This document shows, piece by piece, positions 50,059-59,670 of a DNA stretch of 64,000 nt. Source of the stretch: Actinomadura sp. K4S16 (GTDB lineage Bacteria > Actinomycetota > Actinomycetes > Streptosporangiales > Streptosporangiaceae); NCBI RefSeq assembly GCF_008327685.1, contig NZ_BDDE01000014.1, positions 186,001 to 250,000 of the forward strand, read 5' to 3'. Position numbers and translations under genes: made by a program. Position 1 is the first letter of the stretch; every line of letters starts with the position of its first letter. Below the pieces are notes generated by a model. It worked only from the letters and a program-made list of their open reading frames with translations, had not been told where the DNA came from and did not search any database.

Positions 50059-51543
50059 GTGACCACTCACGACCCTTCGCCGCCCACGGTGTTCTGGCCG
50101 CGCTGCACCGCCGTCGACGGCTGCACCGGGCGGGCCGCAGGCGGCCTGGGCGGCTGCCCCGCCCACCTGAGCCCCCGCGACTTCGAGCGGTTCGCGGGGT
50201 CGCTGCGCCCCGGCGCCGACCTCGACCTGCGCGGCGTCACCGTCCCCATGCGGCTGCTGGACGCGGTCCTCGGCGCGGTCACCGGGCCCGACGGACGGCC
50301 CCACCTCGGCCGGACGCGGTTCGACGGGGCGGTGCTGCCGGCGGACGCGGCGCTGCGCGGCTTCTGCGTCGAGGGCGACAGCTCGTTCGACGGCGCGCGC
50401 TTCCTCGGCGGGGTGTCGTTCTACGACGCGCGGTTCTTCGGCAACGCCTCGTTCCGGGGGGCGCGCTTCGCCCGCAACGCGTCCTTCCACGAGGCCCGGT
50501 TCCACCGGCACGCCTCGTTCGAGGAGGCCGTGTTCACCGGCGACGCCGTCTTCGGCGAGACGCGCTGGCACGCCGACGCGGCGTTCCGCGGCGCCGTGTT
50601 CATGGGCGCGGCCTGCTTCGACCGCGCGCGGTTCGGGCGCGACGCGGCGATGCAGGGGGCGTGCTTCCGCGGCGACGTGTCGTTCAAGCGCGTCCAGGTG
50701 ACGCGGCACGCCCGGTTCGAGCGGGCGCGGTTCCGGCGCGGCGCCTGGCTCGGGCCGCTGGCGGCGGGCGGCCGGATCGCGCTGTCGGACGCGACCGTCC
50801 ACGGCGGGCTGCGGGTGCACGCGTCGGCGCGGCAGGTCGTCGCCCGCGGCGCGGTCGTCCACGGCGAGGCCGACTTCCGGCTCCGGCTCGCCGAACTCGA
50901 CCTGGAGGACGCGGTGTTCGAGGGCCCGGCCGCCGTCCGGTCGCTGGCCCACCCGATCCAGGGGCTGGCCGAGCCGGCCGCCGCGTCCGGCCCGTCCCCC
51001 GTCCGGCTCGTCTCGCTGCGCCGGGCCGACGCGACCCGGCTGCTGCTCGCCGACGTCGACCTAAGCGACTGCGGCTTCCTCGGGCTGCGGCGGCCGGACG
51101 CGCTGCGGATCACCGGCGACTGCGCCTTCGCGACCGCGCCGCGCCGGCGCCCGCTGCGGCCGTGGCGCCGCCGGGGCCGCGCCGTCCTCGCCGAGGGCCT
51201 CGCCGACGACACCGCCCGCGACGACCGGCTGCGCACGCTGTACCAGGCGCTGGCCCGCGCCACGGCCGACTCGGACCGCGACCGCGTCGCCCGCGACTTC
51301 CGCTACGGCGCGCTCGAACTGCGCAGGCGCGGCGAGCGCGACCCGTGGCGCCGCGCCGGCCTGCACCTTCTGTGGATCACCTGCGGATACGGGCTGCGGG
51401 CGGGACGCGCCGTGGCCTGGCTCGCCGTCATCATCGCGCTGCTGTGCTGCGGCGCGTCACTGGTCCGCCACGACGACCGCCCGCGCCACGACAACCGCAT
51501 GGGCGGCGTCCGCGCGGCGCACATGAGCGCCCGCAACACATAA
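50059..51543 (+). CDS. pentapeptide-repeat membrane protein
   Basis: 494 residues. A Cys-rich start (WPRCTAVDGCTGRAAGGLGGC) precedes a long array of [A/S]-[S/A]-F-x-x-A-[R]-F pentapeptide units (about 95-230; GASF/ARF pattern), a beta-helix continuation and one C-terminal span (AVAWLAVIIALLCCGASLV). GTG start seven bases after TAGAAC, leaderless geometry; the frame is open to 49987. Function unknown. Confidence 0.85.
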   Translation: MTTHDPSPPTVFWPRCTAVDGCTGRAAGGLGGCPAHLSPRDFERFAGSLRPGADLDLRGVTVPMRLLDAVLGAVTGPDGRPHLGRTRFDGAVLPADAALRGFCVEGDSSFDGARFLGGVSFYDARFFGNASFRGARFARNASFHEARFHRHASFEEAVFTGDAVFGETRWHADAAFRGAVFMGAACFDRARFGRDAAMQGACFRGDVSFKRVQVTRHARFERARFRRGAWLGPLAAGGRIALSDATVHGGLRVHASARQVVARGAVVHGEADFRLRLAELDLEDAVFEGPAAVRSLAHPIQGLAEPAAASGPSPVRLVSLRRADATRLLLADVDLSDCGFLGLRRPDALRITGDCAFATAPRRRPLRPWRRRGRAVLAEGLADDTARDDRLRTLYQALARATADSDRDRVARDFRYGALELRRRGERDPWRRAGLHLLWITCGYGLRAGRAVAWLAVIIALLCCGASLVRHDDRPRHDNRMGGVRAAHMSARNT

Positions 51544-51559
51544 GCACCCGGCGGGCCCG

Positions 51560-51583
51560 CTAAAGGCGGGGGTTGTTTTGTCA
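51560..51583 (+). terminator. weak terminator after the pentapeptide gene
   Basis: cccgc-taaag-gcggg followed by ggttgttttgt. A short stem but with a T-rich tail. Confidence 0.55.
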
Positions 51584-51607
51584 GACCCACGCGTAATGAT
51601 TCGTGTT

Positions 51608-51925
51608 ATGAGCAGAGACACCCATCCGGGGGTGCAGTGCCCGCACTGCCAATCGCATCTCGCGCTCGTCCCCGCGACTGGTGACCCCGTGTCCGGAAAC
51701 TCCGCCACCGCGCCCATCCCCGTCCTGCCGATCGTCGCGAAGGAGGAATGGCAGCCTCCGCCCGTCGCCGAGGTGCTCGCCGTTTACGCCGGGCGCGCCA
51801 AGGACACCGTCACCGCGGCACGCGGCGCCGCCAAGGTCCGCGAAAGCCTGAACCGCGCCAAGGCCGCCGCCGCGCAGCGCAGGGCCGCGCAGAAAACCGC
51901 GCGCCGCACCCCCAGAAGCGCTTGA
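51608..51925 (+). CDS. small zinc-ribbon-like protein
   Basis: 105 residues. CPHC near the N-terminus (GVQCPHCQSHLAL) resembles half of a zinc ribbon; a proline-rich middle and an Ala/Arg/Lys-rich helical tail (AKAAAAQRRAAQKTARRT) follow. No family recognised. ATG at 51608. Confidence 0.6.
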   Translation: MSRDTHPGVQCPHCQSHLALVPATGDPVSGNSATAPIPVLPIVAKEEWQPPPVAEVLAVYAGRAKDTVTAARGAAKVRESLNRAKAAAAQRRAAQKTARRTPRSA

Positions 51926-51994
51926 TCACAACCCGGCCACTAACGCCGGAGAAGGGACGGCGCCGCGCCGGCACCGCCCCTTCCGTCAAGGACG

Positions 51995-53152
51995 TCAGCG
52001 CGGTTTGGAATCCGTCCATTCGGCGCCGACCAGTGCGGTGGAGTCCATCGTCCGCCCGGCCGGGACGCGTGCCCCCGCCGCCGGTGCCACCATCACATTC
52101 ATGCCGGCCAGCGCGGCACCCGACGCCAGATCAATGATCATTTCGTTCCGGATCACGCCCTGCGGCGTCTTCTCGTCCAGCGCGATGGCGTTTCCCTTCC
52201 GGCCCTGCGGATCGGTGACCTTCCCGAGCGACCGCACCGCCGGCAGCCCGGCCAGCATCCGGAACGCGGCCGCCCGCACCCCCGGCTTCACCGGCATCTC
52301 CATCACCAGCCCGCGCGCCACGGTGTAGAGCCACCGGTCCGAGGACATCGACCGGTTCGACTCGGTGTCATGGCCCGTGTACCAGCGCAGCAGCGTGGCC
52401 TTGAGCCTCTTCGGATCGGACGGCAGCGCCCGCAGGTCCTTCATGCTCACGTTGCGGCCGAGCCAGAACACCTTGTCCCCGTCGACCAGCGCTGAGCCGC
52501 TGAAACTGCGCGGACCGGGCGTGGTCTTCGCCGTGAACCCCTTCAGGCGGCCCTTGGCCCCCGGCGCGACGGGCACCTCGATCTCGAACGTTCCGGGCGA
52601 CCCGGCACGCCGCCACGCATCCTCGTCCGCCTTCGTGGCGGGCCTGGCCCCCAGTTCCTGCTGCGCGGCCCACGCCTTTCCGCCGGGCCTGCCCGGCGTC
52701 CAGGTCTCCGCCTTGCTCCTGACCGTGACGGCGTAGCGGTTGTCGCTCTTCCCAACCGTGTACGTGGCGGACGAGACCGTCACCTGGTGCCAGAAGGCCC
52801 CCGTCGTCTCGGTCTGCCCGTCCGCCTTCTCGGCCGCCGCGAGCAGGACGGTCTTCGCGTCGAGCACCCGTTCGCCGCCGCTTCCGCCTGTCCTGTCCGG
52901 CTCCATCCGGTCCCCGCCGGGAGCGACGAGGACCGCCGCCGCGGCGATCGCCCCCGCGGTGGCCGCCGCGGCCAGCCCGAGCCCCCAGACCGGCCGCACC
53001 CGCCGCCGCGCACGCACAGCGCCCCCGGCCTCCGAACGCGGCGCCGCCATGGCCCGTGCCAACTCGGCCCGCCGCACGCCCTCGTCCACCGGCGCACTCG
53101 GGTCCATCTCCTCAGGCCTGGCATCCCGCAGCACCCGCATCACATCCCTCAT
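51995..53152 (-). CDS. CU044_5270 family membrane-anchored protein
   Basis: 385 residues. One N-terminal span at about residues 55-75 (VWGLGLAAAATAGAIAAAAVL), then a beta-rich extracytoplasmic domain (AFWHQVTVSSATYTVG, FSGSALVDGDKVFWLG, MPVKPGVRAAAFRMLAGLPAV). This matches the CU044_5270 family found downstream of ECF sigma factors. It overlaps the sigma gene by ATGA. Probably a membrane partner or anti-sigma-like sensor; inference. Confidence 0.88.
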   Translation of the reverse strand: MRDVMRVLRDARPEEMDPSAPVDEGVRRAELARAMAAPRSEAGGAVRARRRVRPVWGLGLAAAATAGAIAAAAVLVAPGGDRMEPDRTGGSGGERVLDAKTVLLAAAEKADGQTETTGAFWHQVTVSSATYTVGKSDNRYAVTVRSKAETWTPGRPGGKAWAAQQELGARPATKADEDAWRRAGSPGTFEIEVPVAPGAKGRLKGFTAKTTPGPRSFSGSALVDGDKVFWLGRNVSMKDLRALPSDPKRLKATLLRWYTGHDTESNRSMSSDRWLYTVARGLVMEMPVKPGVRAAAFRMLAGLPAVRSLGKVTDPQGRKGNAIALDEKTPQGVIRNEMIIDLASGAALAGMNVMVAPAAGARVPAGRTMDSTALVGAEWTDSKPR

Positions 53153-53781
53153 GCCGTCTCCTTCTTGATCAGCCCGACGTGCGGACGCGGTCCGTTCCCC
53201 CCTGCGCCGCCCCTTCCGGGCTCTGCTTCAGCCCGGCCGCGGGGGTGCGGCGGCTCCGGCCGGGGGCGTGCCGTCCGGGCATCCGACTGCTCGCCCTCGG
53301 CCGCGCGGACCAGGCGGCGGCGCGCGCGGTGCAGGCGCACCCGCAGCGCGGCCGGCGAGCAGCCGACGACCGCGGCGGCCTCGCGCGGCGTCAGGCCCTG
53401 CCAGGCGATGAGGATCAGGATCTCCCGGTCCCCCTCGGGCAGCGCCGCCATGGCGCGCAGCACCGCGAGCCGCTCGGCCACGTCCTCGGCGACGTCGCCC
53501 TTCTGGCGCGGCGCCCACCGCCTGAGCTCGGCCGCGAACGACTCGCGCCGCACCTGCGCGCGGTGCCCGTCGCGCAGCACGTTCCGCGCGACGCCGAGCA
53601 GCCACGGCAGCGGCGGTTCGGGGACGTCGGCGAGGCGCCGCCACGCCACGGCGAAGGTCTCGCTCACCACCTCGTCCGCGACCTGTCCCCCGGCGCGGGC
53701 GGCGGCGTAGGCCCACACGCGCTGGCGGCACTCGTCGTAGATCGCGGTGAAGCGCTGTTCATCGGGGGCCTCGTCTGCCAC
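53149..53781 (-). CDS. ECF sigma factor
   Basis: 210 residues. Region 2 (RFTAIYDECRQRVWAYAAARAGG, then VSETFAVAWRRLADVP) and region 4 (LPEGDREILILIAWQGLTPR, EAAAVVGCSPAALRVRLHRA) are complete. A Pro/Arg/Gly tail follows. GTG start, overlapping with the downstream CU044_5270 gene by ATGA. No Cys-rich anti-sigma gene is adjacent. Confidence 0.93.
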   Translation of the reverse strand: MADEAPDEQRFTAIYDECRQRVWAYAAARAGGQVADEVVSETFAVAWRRLADVPEPPLPWLLGVARNVLRDGHRAQVRRESFAAELRRWAPRQKGDVAEDVAERLAVLRAMAALPEGDREILILIAWQGLTPREAAAVVGCSPAALRVRLHRARRRLVRAAEGEQSDARTARPRPEPPHPRGRAEAEPGRGGAGGNGPRPHVGLIKKETA

Positions 53782-53991
53782 CGCGTGCTCCTCCGTCCGT
53801 TCAGGTCATGTCACGGGGTAGTGGCGCGGGGGACGGCATCGTTACCCGGCGGCGAGCAGATTCGCGCGATCCGGCGGCCCTTTCGTACCTCGGCGTGCCC
53901 TCCCGGGGCCCGATGCCTCTAACATTTGCTCGATGGCAAGGGCCTCCCACCTGACATCGACCCGGCCACGCCGGACAGAAGGAGCTGAGAC

Positions 53992-55194
53992 ATGGCCGCG
54001 ATGCCCAGTCGCGGTGCGGAGCGGCTTCTCGGTGTCGCCGGTTCCCCGCACCTCCTTCTCGTCGAGGACGATCCCGGCGACGCGTTCCTGTTCGAGGAGC
54101 TGCTGACCGAGGCGCAGCCCGGCCTGCGGATCACCGTCGCGGCCACGCTCGCCGAGGCCCTCGCCGCGCTGCGGCCCGACATCCAGTGCGTCATCGTCGA
54201 CCTGTCCCTCCCGGACGCGCGGGGCCTCGACGCCCTCCACCAGGTGCGCGAGCACGCACCGGCCACCGCCGTCCTCGTGCTGACCGGGCTCGCCGACGCG
54301 CACGTCGGCGTGGCTGCCGTCGCCGCCGGCGCCCAGGACTACCTCGTCAAGCAGGACGTGGACGGCGCGCTGCTCACCCGGGCGATCAGCTACGCGATCG
54401 AGCGCAAGCGCGCCGACGAGTCCGAGCGGCAGCTCGTCGAGGCGCGGGCGCTCAGCCGCGAGAACGCCCGGCTGGAGCGCGGCCTGCTGCCCGTGCCGAT
54501 CCTGCACGACACGACGCTGCGGCACCACACCCGCTACCGGCCGGGACGCGACCGCGCCCTGCTCGGCGGCGACTTCCACGACACCGTGGAGACCGCCGAC
54601 GGCGCCGTGCACGCCGTGATCGGCGACGTGAGCGGGCACGGCGCGGACGAGGCGTCCCTCGGCGTCCGGCTCCGCATGGCCTGGCGCACGCTCGTCCTCG
54701 CCGGGCACACCGGCTCGCGGCTCCTCGACACGCTCGACGCCGTGCTCCAGCACGAGCGGTGGAGCGACGAGATCTTCACGACCGTCTGCATGCTGACGAT
54801 CGCGCCCGACCGGCGTGCCGCCCGGGTGTACCGGGCCGGGCATCCGTGCCCGGTGTTCTTCTCCCCGGGCGGCGTGGAGGCCATCCCCGACGAGCCCCGG
54901 GGGCCGGCGCTCGGGCTGCTGCCCGGTGCCCGGTGGCCGGCCGTCGACCTGGAGCTCGGCGACGAGTGGGGCCTGCTGCTCTACACCGACGGGCTCATCG
55001 AGGGGCACGCGGGCGACGACGGCGGGCACCTCGACCTGAGCGGCCTGCTGCAGCTCGCCAAGGCGGCGCACGAGGAAGGGAGGCGCGGCGACGTGCTCGT
55101 CGACGGACTCATAGCGGAGGCCGAACGGTTGAACGGGGACGTCCTGGCCGACGACCTCGCCCTGCTGCTGCTGAGCCGCGGGGACGACCGGTGA
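53992..55194 (+). CDS. response-regulator/SpoIIE-type phosphatase
   Basis: 400 residues. Receiver domain (HLLLVEDDPGDAFLFEELL, phosphoacceptor Asp in CVIVDLSLPDARG, and DYLVKQ) joined by a coiled-coil linker to a PP2C-like domain (GGDFHDTV, VIGDVSGHGADE, LYTDGLIEG, DDLALLLL), metal Asps present. It may dephosphorylate an anti-anti-sigma factor in response to phosphorylation. ATG after GGAG. Coupled by GTGA to the histidine kinase. Confidence 0.93.
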   Translation: MAAMPSRGAERLLGVAGSPHLLLVEDDPGDAFLFEELLTEAQPGLRITVAATLAEALAALRPDIQCVIVDLSLPDARGLDALHQVREHAPATAVLVLTGLADAHVGVAAVAAGAQDYLVKQDVDGALLTRAISYAIERKRADESERQLVEARALSRENARLERGLLPVPILHDTTLRHHTRYRPGRDRALLGGDFHDTVETADGAVHAVIGDVSGHGADEASLGVRLRMAWRTLVLAGHTGSRLLDTLDAVLQHERWSDEIFTTVCMLTIAPDRRAARVYRAGHPCPVFFSPGGVEAIPDEPRGPALGLLPGARWPAVDLELGDEWGLLLYTDGLIEGHAGDDGGHLDLSGLLQLAKAAHEEGRRGDVLVDGLIAEAERLNGDVLADDLALLLLSRGDDR

Positions 55195-56834
55195 CCGCCA
55201 CGACGTCCGCCGAGAGCGGCGAGGAGCCGCGGCCCTCCGGACCGGGCGCCGTCCTGCCCGGCGCGGAGGTCTCCGAGGCGCGCGGCATGGGCCGGGTCCG
55301 GCTCGTCCAGATCTACTGGATCGGCTCCGTCGTCCTCGGCGCCCTCCTGTTGGCCGTGTTCGTGCAGGCGGGGGCCGCGCTGTACGGGAACGAGCGGGCC
55401 CGCGACGTCCTGATCGAGCGCGTCGACCCCGCGACGCTGGAGCAGTTCCGGCTGTCGACGGCCGTCACGAGCCAGGACATGGCCATCCGCGCGTACGCCG
55501 AGGAGGGCGGGCGCGAGCACGTCGAGCAGTACCGGGCGGCCGTGCGCCAGGAGGCGGCGTCCGCCGCGCGCATGCGCCGCCTCATCGCCGGGGTGTCCGG
55601 CCACGAGGATGTCGACCGGCTCCTCGACAAGGCCACCGCCGACTCGCGCGCCTGGCGGGCCGGGTTCGCCGACCGGATCGCCGACCGGCCCGGCGGGCAG
55701 GGCGTCGACCGCGCCGAGAGCCGGCTGGCGAGCCGCCTGCTGGTGCAGGCGCGCGGCGACATGACGCCGCTGCAGACCGGCCTCACCCGGATGCACGACC
55801 GGGCCGCCGCGGACCTGAACTCCCGCGCGCGGACCGCCCAGTGGTCCACGTTCGCCGCGCTCGCCATGGTCGTGGTGGCGGCGGTGCTGCTCGCCGCGGT
55901 GTTCCGCCGGACCGTGCTGACGCCGGTGTCGACGCTCACCGGACGCGTCCGCGCCGTCTCCCAGGGCGACTTCGGGCACCGCCTCGACGTCCCCGGCCCG
56001 GCGGAGATCAACGAGCTGGCGGCGATCATCGACGCGATGCGCGCCCGGATCATCGACGAGTGGCGCAGCAGCGAGGACAAGACCCGCCTGCTCGACGAGC
56101 AGACGGAGGAGCTGCGCCGATCCAACGCCGAGCTGGAGCAGTTCGCCTACGTCGCCAGCCACGACCTCCAGGAGCCGCTCCGCAAGGTCGCCAGCTTCTG
56201 CCAGCTGATCGAGCGCCGCTACGGCGACCAGCTCGACGAGCGCGGGAAGCAGTACATCGAGTTCGCGGTGGACGGCGCCAAGCGCATGCAGGCCCTGATC
56301 AACGACCTGCTCAGCTTCTCCCGCGTCGGGCGGACGGCGCGCCCCGAGGACTCCGTCGACCTCGACGACGTCGTCCGGCAGGCGCTCGACAACCTCTCCA
56401 CGCTGCGCGAGGAGACCGGCGCCGAGGTGGACGTGCCGGAGCTGCCCGACGTCCCCGGCGACCGCACCCAGCTGGTCCAGCTGTTCCAGAACCTCGTCGG
56501 CAACGCGATCAAGTTCCGCCGGGAGGGCGTCCCGCCCCGCGTCGCCATCGACGTCCGCCGCGCCGGGGACGAGTGGGAGTTCGGCTGCACCGACAACGGC
56601 ATCGGCATCGAGCCCCAGTACGCGGACCGGATCTTCCTCATCTTCCAGCGGCTGCACGCGCGCGAGGAGTACTCCGGCACGGGCATCGGCCTGGCGCTGT
56701 GCAAGAAGATCGTCGAGTACCACGGCGGGCGGATCTGGCTCGACACCGACGAGCACGGCGACGCCCCGGGGACGACGTTCCGCTGGACGCTGCCCGCCCA
56801 GCCCTCGACCGGCGACGCGGATCCGGATGAGTGA
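55191..56834 (+). CDS. sensor histidine kinase
   Basis: 547 residues. N-terminal span at about 38-60, an extracytoplasmic CHASE3-like helical domain, a second span at about 220-245, HAMP, then the dimerisation helix with phospho-His H324 (VASHDLQEPLRKV), N box NLVGNAIKF, DNGIGIE and GTGIGLAL. GTG start overlaps the stop of the response-regulator phosphatase, so the pair is a two-component system. Confidence 0.94.
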   Translation: MTATTSAESGEEPRPSGPGAVLPGAEVSEARGMGRVRLVQIYWIGSVVLGALLLAVFVQAGAALYGNERARDVLIERVDPATLEQFRLSTAVTSQDMAIRAYAEEGGREHVEQYRAAVRQEAASAARMRRLIAGVSGHEDVDRLLDKATADSRAWRAGFADRIADRPGGQGVDRAESRLASRLLVQARGDMTPLQTGLTRMHDRAAADLNSRARTAQWSTFAALAMVVVAAVLLAAVFRRTVLTPVSTLTGRVRAVSQGDFGHRLDVPGPAEINELAAIIDAMRARIIDEWRSSEDKTRLLDEQTEELRRSNAELEQFAYVASHDLQEPLRKVASFCQLIERRYGDQLDERGKQYIEFAVDGAKRMQALINDLLSFSRVGRTARPEDSVDLDDVVRQALDNLSTLREETGAEVDVPELPDVPGDRTQLVQLFQNLVGNAIKFRREGVPPRVAIDVRRAGDEWEFGCTDNGIGIEPQYADRIFLIFQRLHAREEYSGTGIGLALCKKIVEYHGGRIWLDTDEHGDAPGTTFRWTLPAQPSTGDADPDE

Positions 56835-56895
56835 GGGCGCGCCCGGCCCCGCCTGACAGGTCGAGCGCCTCGGCCGTCCGCCGGGTGGAGGGGCC

Positions 56896-58149
56896 TCAAG
56901 CCTTCCGGGCGGCGACCTCCGGCGTCGGCCCGGTCCAGTCGACGCACACGATCACGGCGTCGTCCGCGGGCGCGGCGCCCTCGTGGAAGCCGACATAGTG
57001 CCGGACCATGGTGCGGACGGCCTCCGGCGGCTCCTGCAAGCGGGTGGCGCGCATCGCCTGGAGCAGCCCGGCCTCCGCGTAGAGGGCCCCGGCGGGCGAG
57101 CGGGCGCCGTGGACGCCGTCGCTGACGATGACCAGCCGGTCGCCCGGCTCGACGGCGAACTCCTGGGGCACGTAGCGGGTGTCGCCGAACATCCCGAGCG
57201 GCATCTGCGCCTCGAACCCGAGCCGCTCCGCGGCGCCGTCCCGCATCCGGTGGATCATCGGCGAACCGGCGTCAATGGCCCGGACCCGCCCGTCGGCGAG
57301 CGCGAACTCCAGCAGCAGCGCGTCCACGAGCCGCTCGCCCCGGTGCCGGCCGAACACCGCCTCGTCGGCGAGCTCGGCCTGCTCGACGATGTCGCCGCCG
57401 GAGCGGCGGGCGTTGCGCAGCGCGCTGATCGCGAGATGGGTGAGCTCCGCGGACTCCGTGCCCGACCCCATCCCGTTGCTGACGGTCAGCGTGAACCGCC
57501 CGACGGACGTGGCCCAGTCGAACGAGTCGCCCCACACCGCGTACGCGGGCTCCAGCTGCCCCGCGAAGCAGAGCTCGGACGACTGGTAGGCGGGCGCGGG
57601 CAGCAGGTCCCACTGCATCTCGGCGGCCAGCGTCAGCCGCGTCCGCCGCCGCATGCGCCGGTACATGTCGGTGGCCTGGTCGGCGATCTTGAGAGCGCGG
57701 GCGAGCACGCCGGCGAAGTCGTCCAGCCAGGGCGGCCCGCCGTCCGGGAGCCGCACAGACAGGACCCCGATCCGCTCCCCCTTCACGGTCAGCGGCAGGT
57801 GGGCGAGCCCGCCGCCGTCCTCTCGGACGGTCCGCTGCGACGCGAACGCCCGCCCCGGGGGCGTGTTGTCGACCGGGACGTCGTCGCCGGTGGACAGCGT
57901 CCTGACGAGGAACGTCTGGCGGTAGTCGATCACCAGGACCTCGGCGTCGACGACGCCGGCGTGCCGGTCGAGCGACTCGGCCGCGACGGAGATCACCTCG
58001 TTCGGAGGGGCCGCCCAGATCGCCTTCCTGGCCGCCTCGAACGGCTGGTCCTCAACGGGTGCACCGTGCATCTCGATCCTCGCCTCGTCGCCGCACGGCC
58101 CCGGCGGCCGGCGGACCCGCAGGTCCCGGGATGCCGTGGGCGACGTCAT
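56896..58149 (-). CDS. GAF-SpoIIE protein with altered metal motifs
   Basis: 417 residues. A GAF-like N-terminal half (VVDAEVLVIDYRQTFLVRTL) and a PP2C-type C-terminal half. The first metal site reads WGDSFDW, the second VSNGMGSG instead of GDVxGHG, and the third AGSPMI; DD is kept near the end (PADDAVIVCV). The Asp to Asn change suggests weak or absent phosphatase activity. ATG at 58071 with GAGG upstream is an alternative start. Divergent from MarR. Confidence 0.85.
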   Translation of the reverse strand: MTSPTASRDLRVRRPPGPCGDEARIEMHGAPVEDQPFEAARKAIWAAPPNEVISVAAESLDRHAGVVDAEVLVIDYRQTFLVRTLSTGDDVPVDNTPPGRAFASQRTVREDGGGLAHLPLTVKGERIGVLSVRLPDGGPPWLDDFAGVLARALKIADQATDMYRRMRRRTRLTLAAEMQWDLLPAPAYQSSELCFAGQLEPAYAVWGDSFDWATSVGRFTLTVSNGMGSGTESAELTHLAISALRNARRSGGDIVEQAELADEAVFGRHRGERLVDALLLEFALADGRVRAIDAGSPMIHRMRDGAAERLGFEAQMPLGMFGDTRYVPQEFAVEPGDRLVIVSDGVHGARSPAGALYAEAGLLQAMRATRLQEPPEAVRTMVRHYVGFHEGAAPADDAVIVCVDWTGPTPEVAARKA

Positions 58150-58166
58150 ATGTAACAGTGGAGGGC

Positions 58167-58640
58167 ATGGTGGCCACGTCGGGTGAGGGCGCCGCGGAGA
58201 CCGCGGCCGCGCTCGACGATGCGGCGTCCACCCTCGTGGACGTGTGGTCGCGCGCCCACAATGCCCCGGATGTCCCTATTCCGTCCACGCAACTGCGTGC
58301 GCTGTTCGTCCTGGAGCGGGGCCCGGTCAACATCAGCAGGCTCGCGGGCGAGCTCGGCGCGCTGGTGTCGTCGGCGAGCCGGCTGTGCGACCGGCTGGAG
58401 GCCGCCGGGCTGCTGTCCCGCGACCCGGGCCGCGACCGGCGCCAGGTCAGCGTACGGCTGAGCTCCGACGGGCAGGCGCTCCTCGACCGGCTCCGGCTCC
58501 GGCGGCGCGAGGACCTCACCCGCGTGCTGGCCGAGATGCCCGCGCCCGCGCAGGCCGCGCTGCTGTGGGGCCTCGCCGAGTTCCGCGAGGCCGCCACCCG
58601 GCCGGACGACGACGGCGGCTCCCTCTCCATGCTCGCCTGA
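58167..58640 (+). CDS. MarR-family regulator
   Basis: 157 residues: winged helix LRALFVLERGPVNISRLAGE, the recognition helix SSASRLCDRLEAAGL and wing DPGRDRRQVSVRLS. Divergent from the SpoIIE-type gene across about 20 bp, which is its likely control site. GGAGGGC precedes the ATG. Confidence 0.9.
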   Translation: MVATSGEGAAETAAALDDAASTLVDVWSRAHNAPDVPIPSTQLRALFVLERGPVNISRLAGELGALVSSASRLCDRLEAAGLLSRDPGRDRRQVSVRLSSDGQALLDRLRLRRREDLTRVLAEMPAPAQAALLWGLAEFREAATRPDDDGGSLSMLA

Positions 58641-58791
58641 CCCGTCCATGAAATCCGTTTTTCGTGAAAAGCCGTGACCCTCCGCAAAACGCCTTCCAAA
58701 TAGAACGTTATCTACATTTACAATGGCGGCCTCTGGAACGTTTTCGCCATTCCCCGTACGGCCGTCACCACCACTACTAACATCCCGGCTC

Positions 58792-59625
58792 ATGGCGAGA
58801 ACACGTGCCCCTCGGCATTCCTTGCGCGCCGTCACCGCGGGCGGGCTCACCGCCGCTCTGCTCCTTTCGGCCGGCGGATGCGGCGCTTCCTCCACCGGGC
58901 ACAGCGCGGCGTCCGCCGGGACCAAGAGCGGCGACACGACCGGAACCAAGGGCGGAGGCACCGCCGCATCCGCCAAGGTCCCCGACGCGACGACCTTCAA
59001 GACCCTCTCCGGCGCACCCGCCGACACCATGCCCGACGGGGCCACCGACGGCCTCGTCGTCCACCCGACGAGCCCGGCGCCGGTGTTCGACCGTCCGGCC
59101 GGACACCGCTTCGCCACCCTTCCCACCACCGAACTGGGCGGCCCCACGTGGGTGCCCGTGGTGGAGACGTCGGGCGACTGGCGGAGGGTGCTCCTGCCGA
59201 GCCGCCCGAACGGGGCGACCGGCTGGATTCCCGGCACCGCGCTGACGACCGCGCGCACGCCCTACACCGTCCGCATCGACCTCACCCGCAAGCGGCTCGT
59301 CCTGGAGAAGTCCGCACGCCGCGTGGGCCGCTGGCCGGTCGCGGTCGGCGGCGACAGGACGCCGACGCCCGCCGGCCGGACGTTCATCATGGCGACGCTC
59401 GCCCCGGCGAAGAAGACGCCGAGCCCGATCGTCCTGCCTCTCGGTACCCACTCGGCGACACTCGACACCTTCGGCGGTGGCCCCGGCACCGTCGCCCTGC
59501 ACGGCTGGCCCGACGCCTCGGTGTTCGGCAAGGCCGTCTCGCACGGCTGCGTGCGGGTGCCCGCGGACGCGCTCAAGGCGCTCTCCCGGGTCCCGCTCGG
59601 TTCCCTGGTGTTCATCACGGCCTGA
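58792..59625 (+). CDS. lipoprotein L,D-transpeptidase
   Basis: 277 residues. Lipobox LLLSAGGC, a Gly/Thr-rich linker, an SH3-like part (FDRPAGHRFATLPTTELGGP) and a YkuD domain with catalytic HGCVRVPADA (Cys in SHGCVR) and HGWPDA. Forms 3-3 cross-links in peptidoglycan. The ATG at 58792 is preferred over 58723, whose N-terminus lacks a signal. The upstream 150 bp is AT-rich and holds the promoter. Confidence 0.93.
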   Translation: MARTRAPRHSLRAVTAGGLTAALLLSAGGCGASSTGHSAASAGTKSGDTTGTKGGGTAASAKVPDATTFKTLSGAPADTMPDGATDGLVVHPTSPAPVFDRPAGHRFATLPTTELGGPTWVPVVETSGDWRRVLLPSRPNGATGWIPGTALTTARTPYTVRIDLTRKRLVLEKSARRVGRWPVAVGGDRTPTPAGRTFIMATLAPAKKTPSPIVLPLGTHSATLDTFGGGPGTVALHGWPDASVFGKAVSHGCVRVPADALKALSRVPLGSLVFITA

Positions 59626-59670
59626 CCGGCCGGCACCGTCCTCAACTCTCGCGAGAATCGGAGTAAGTCC

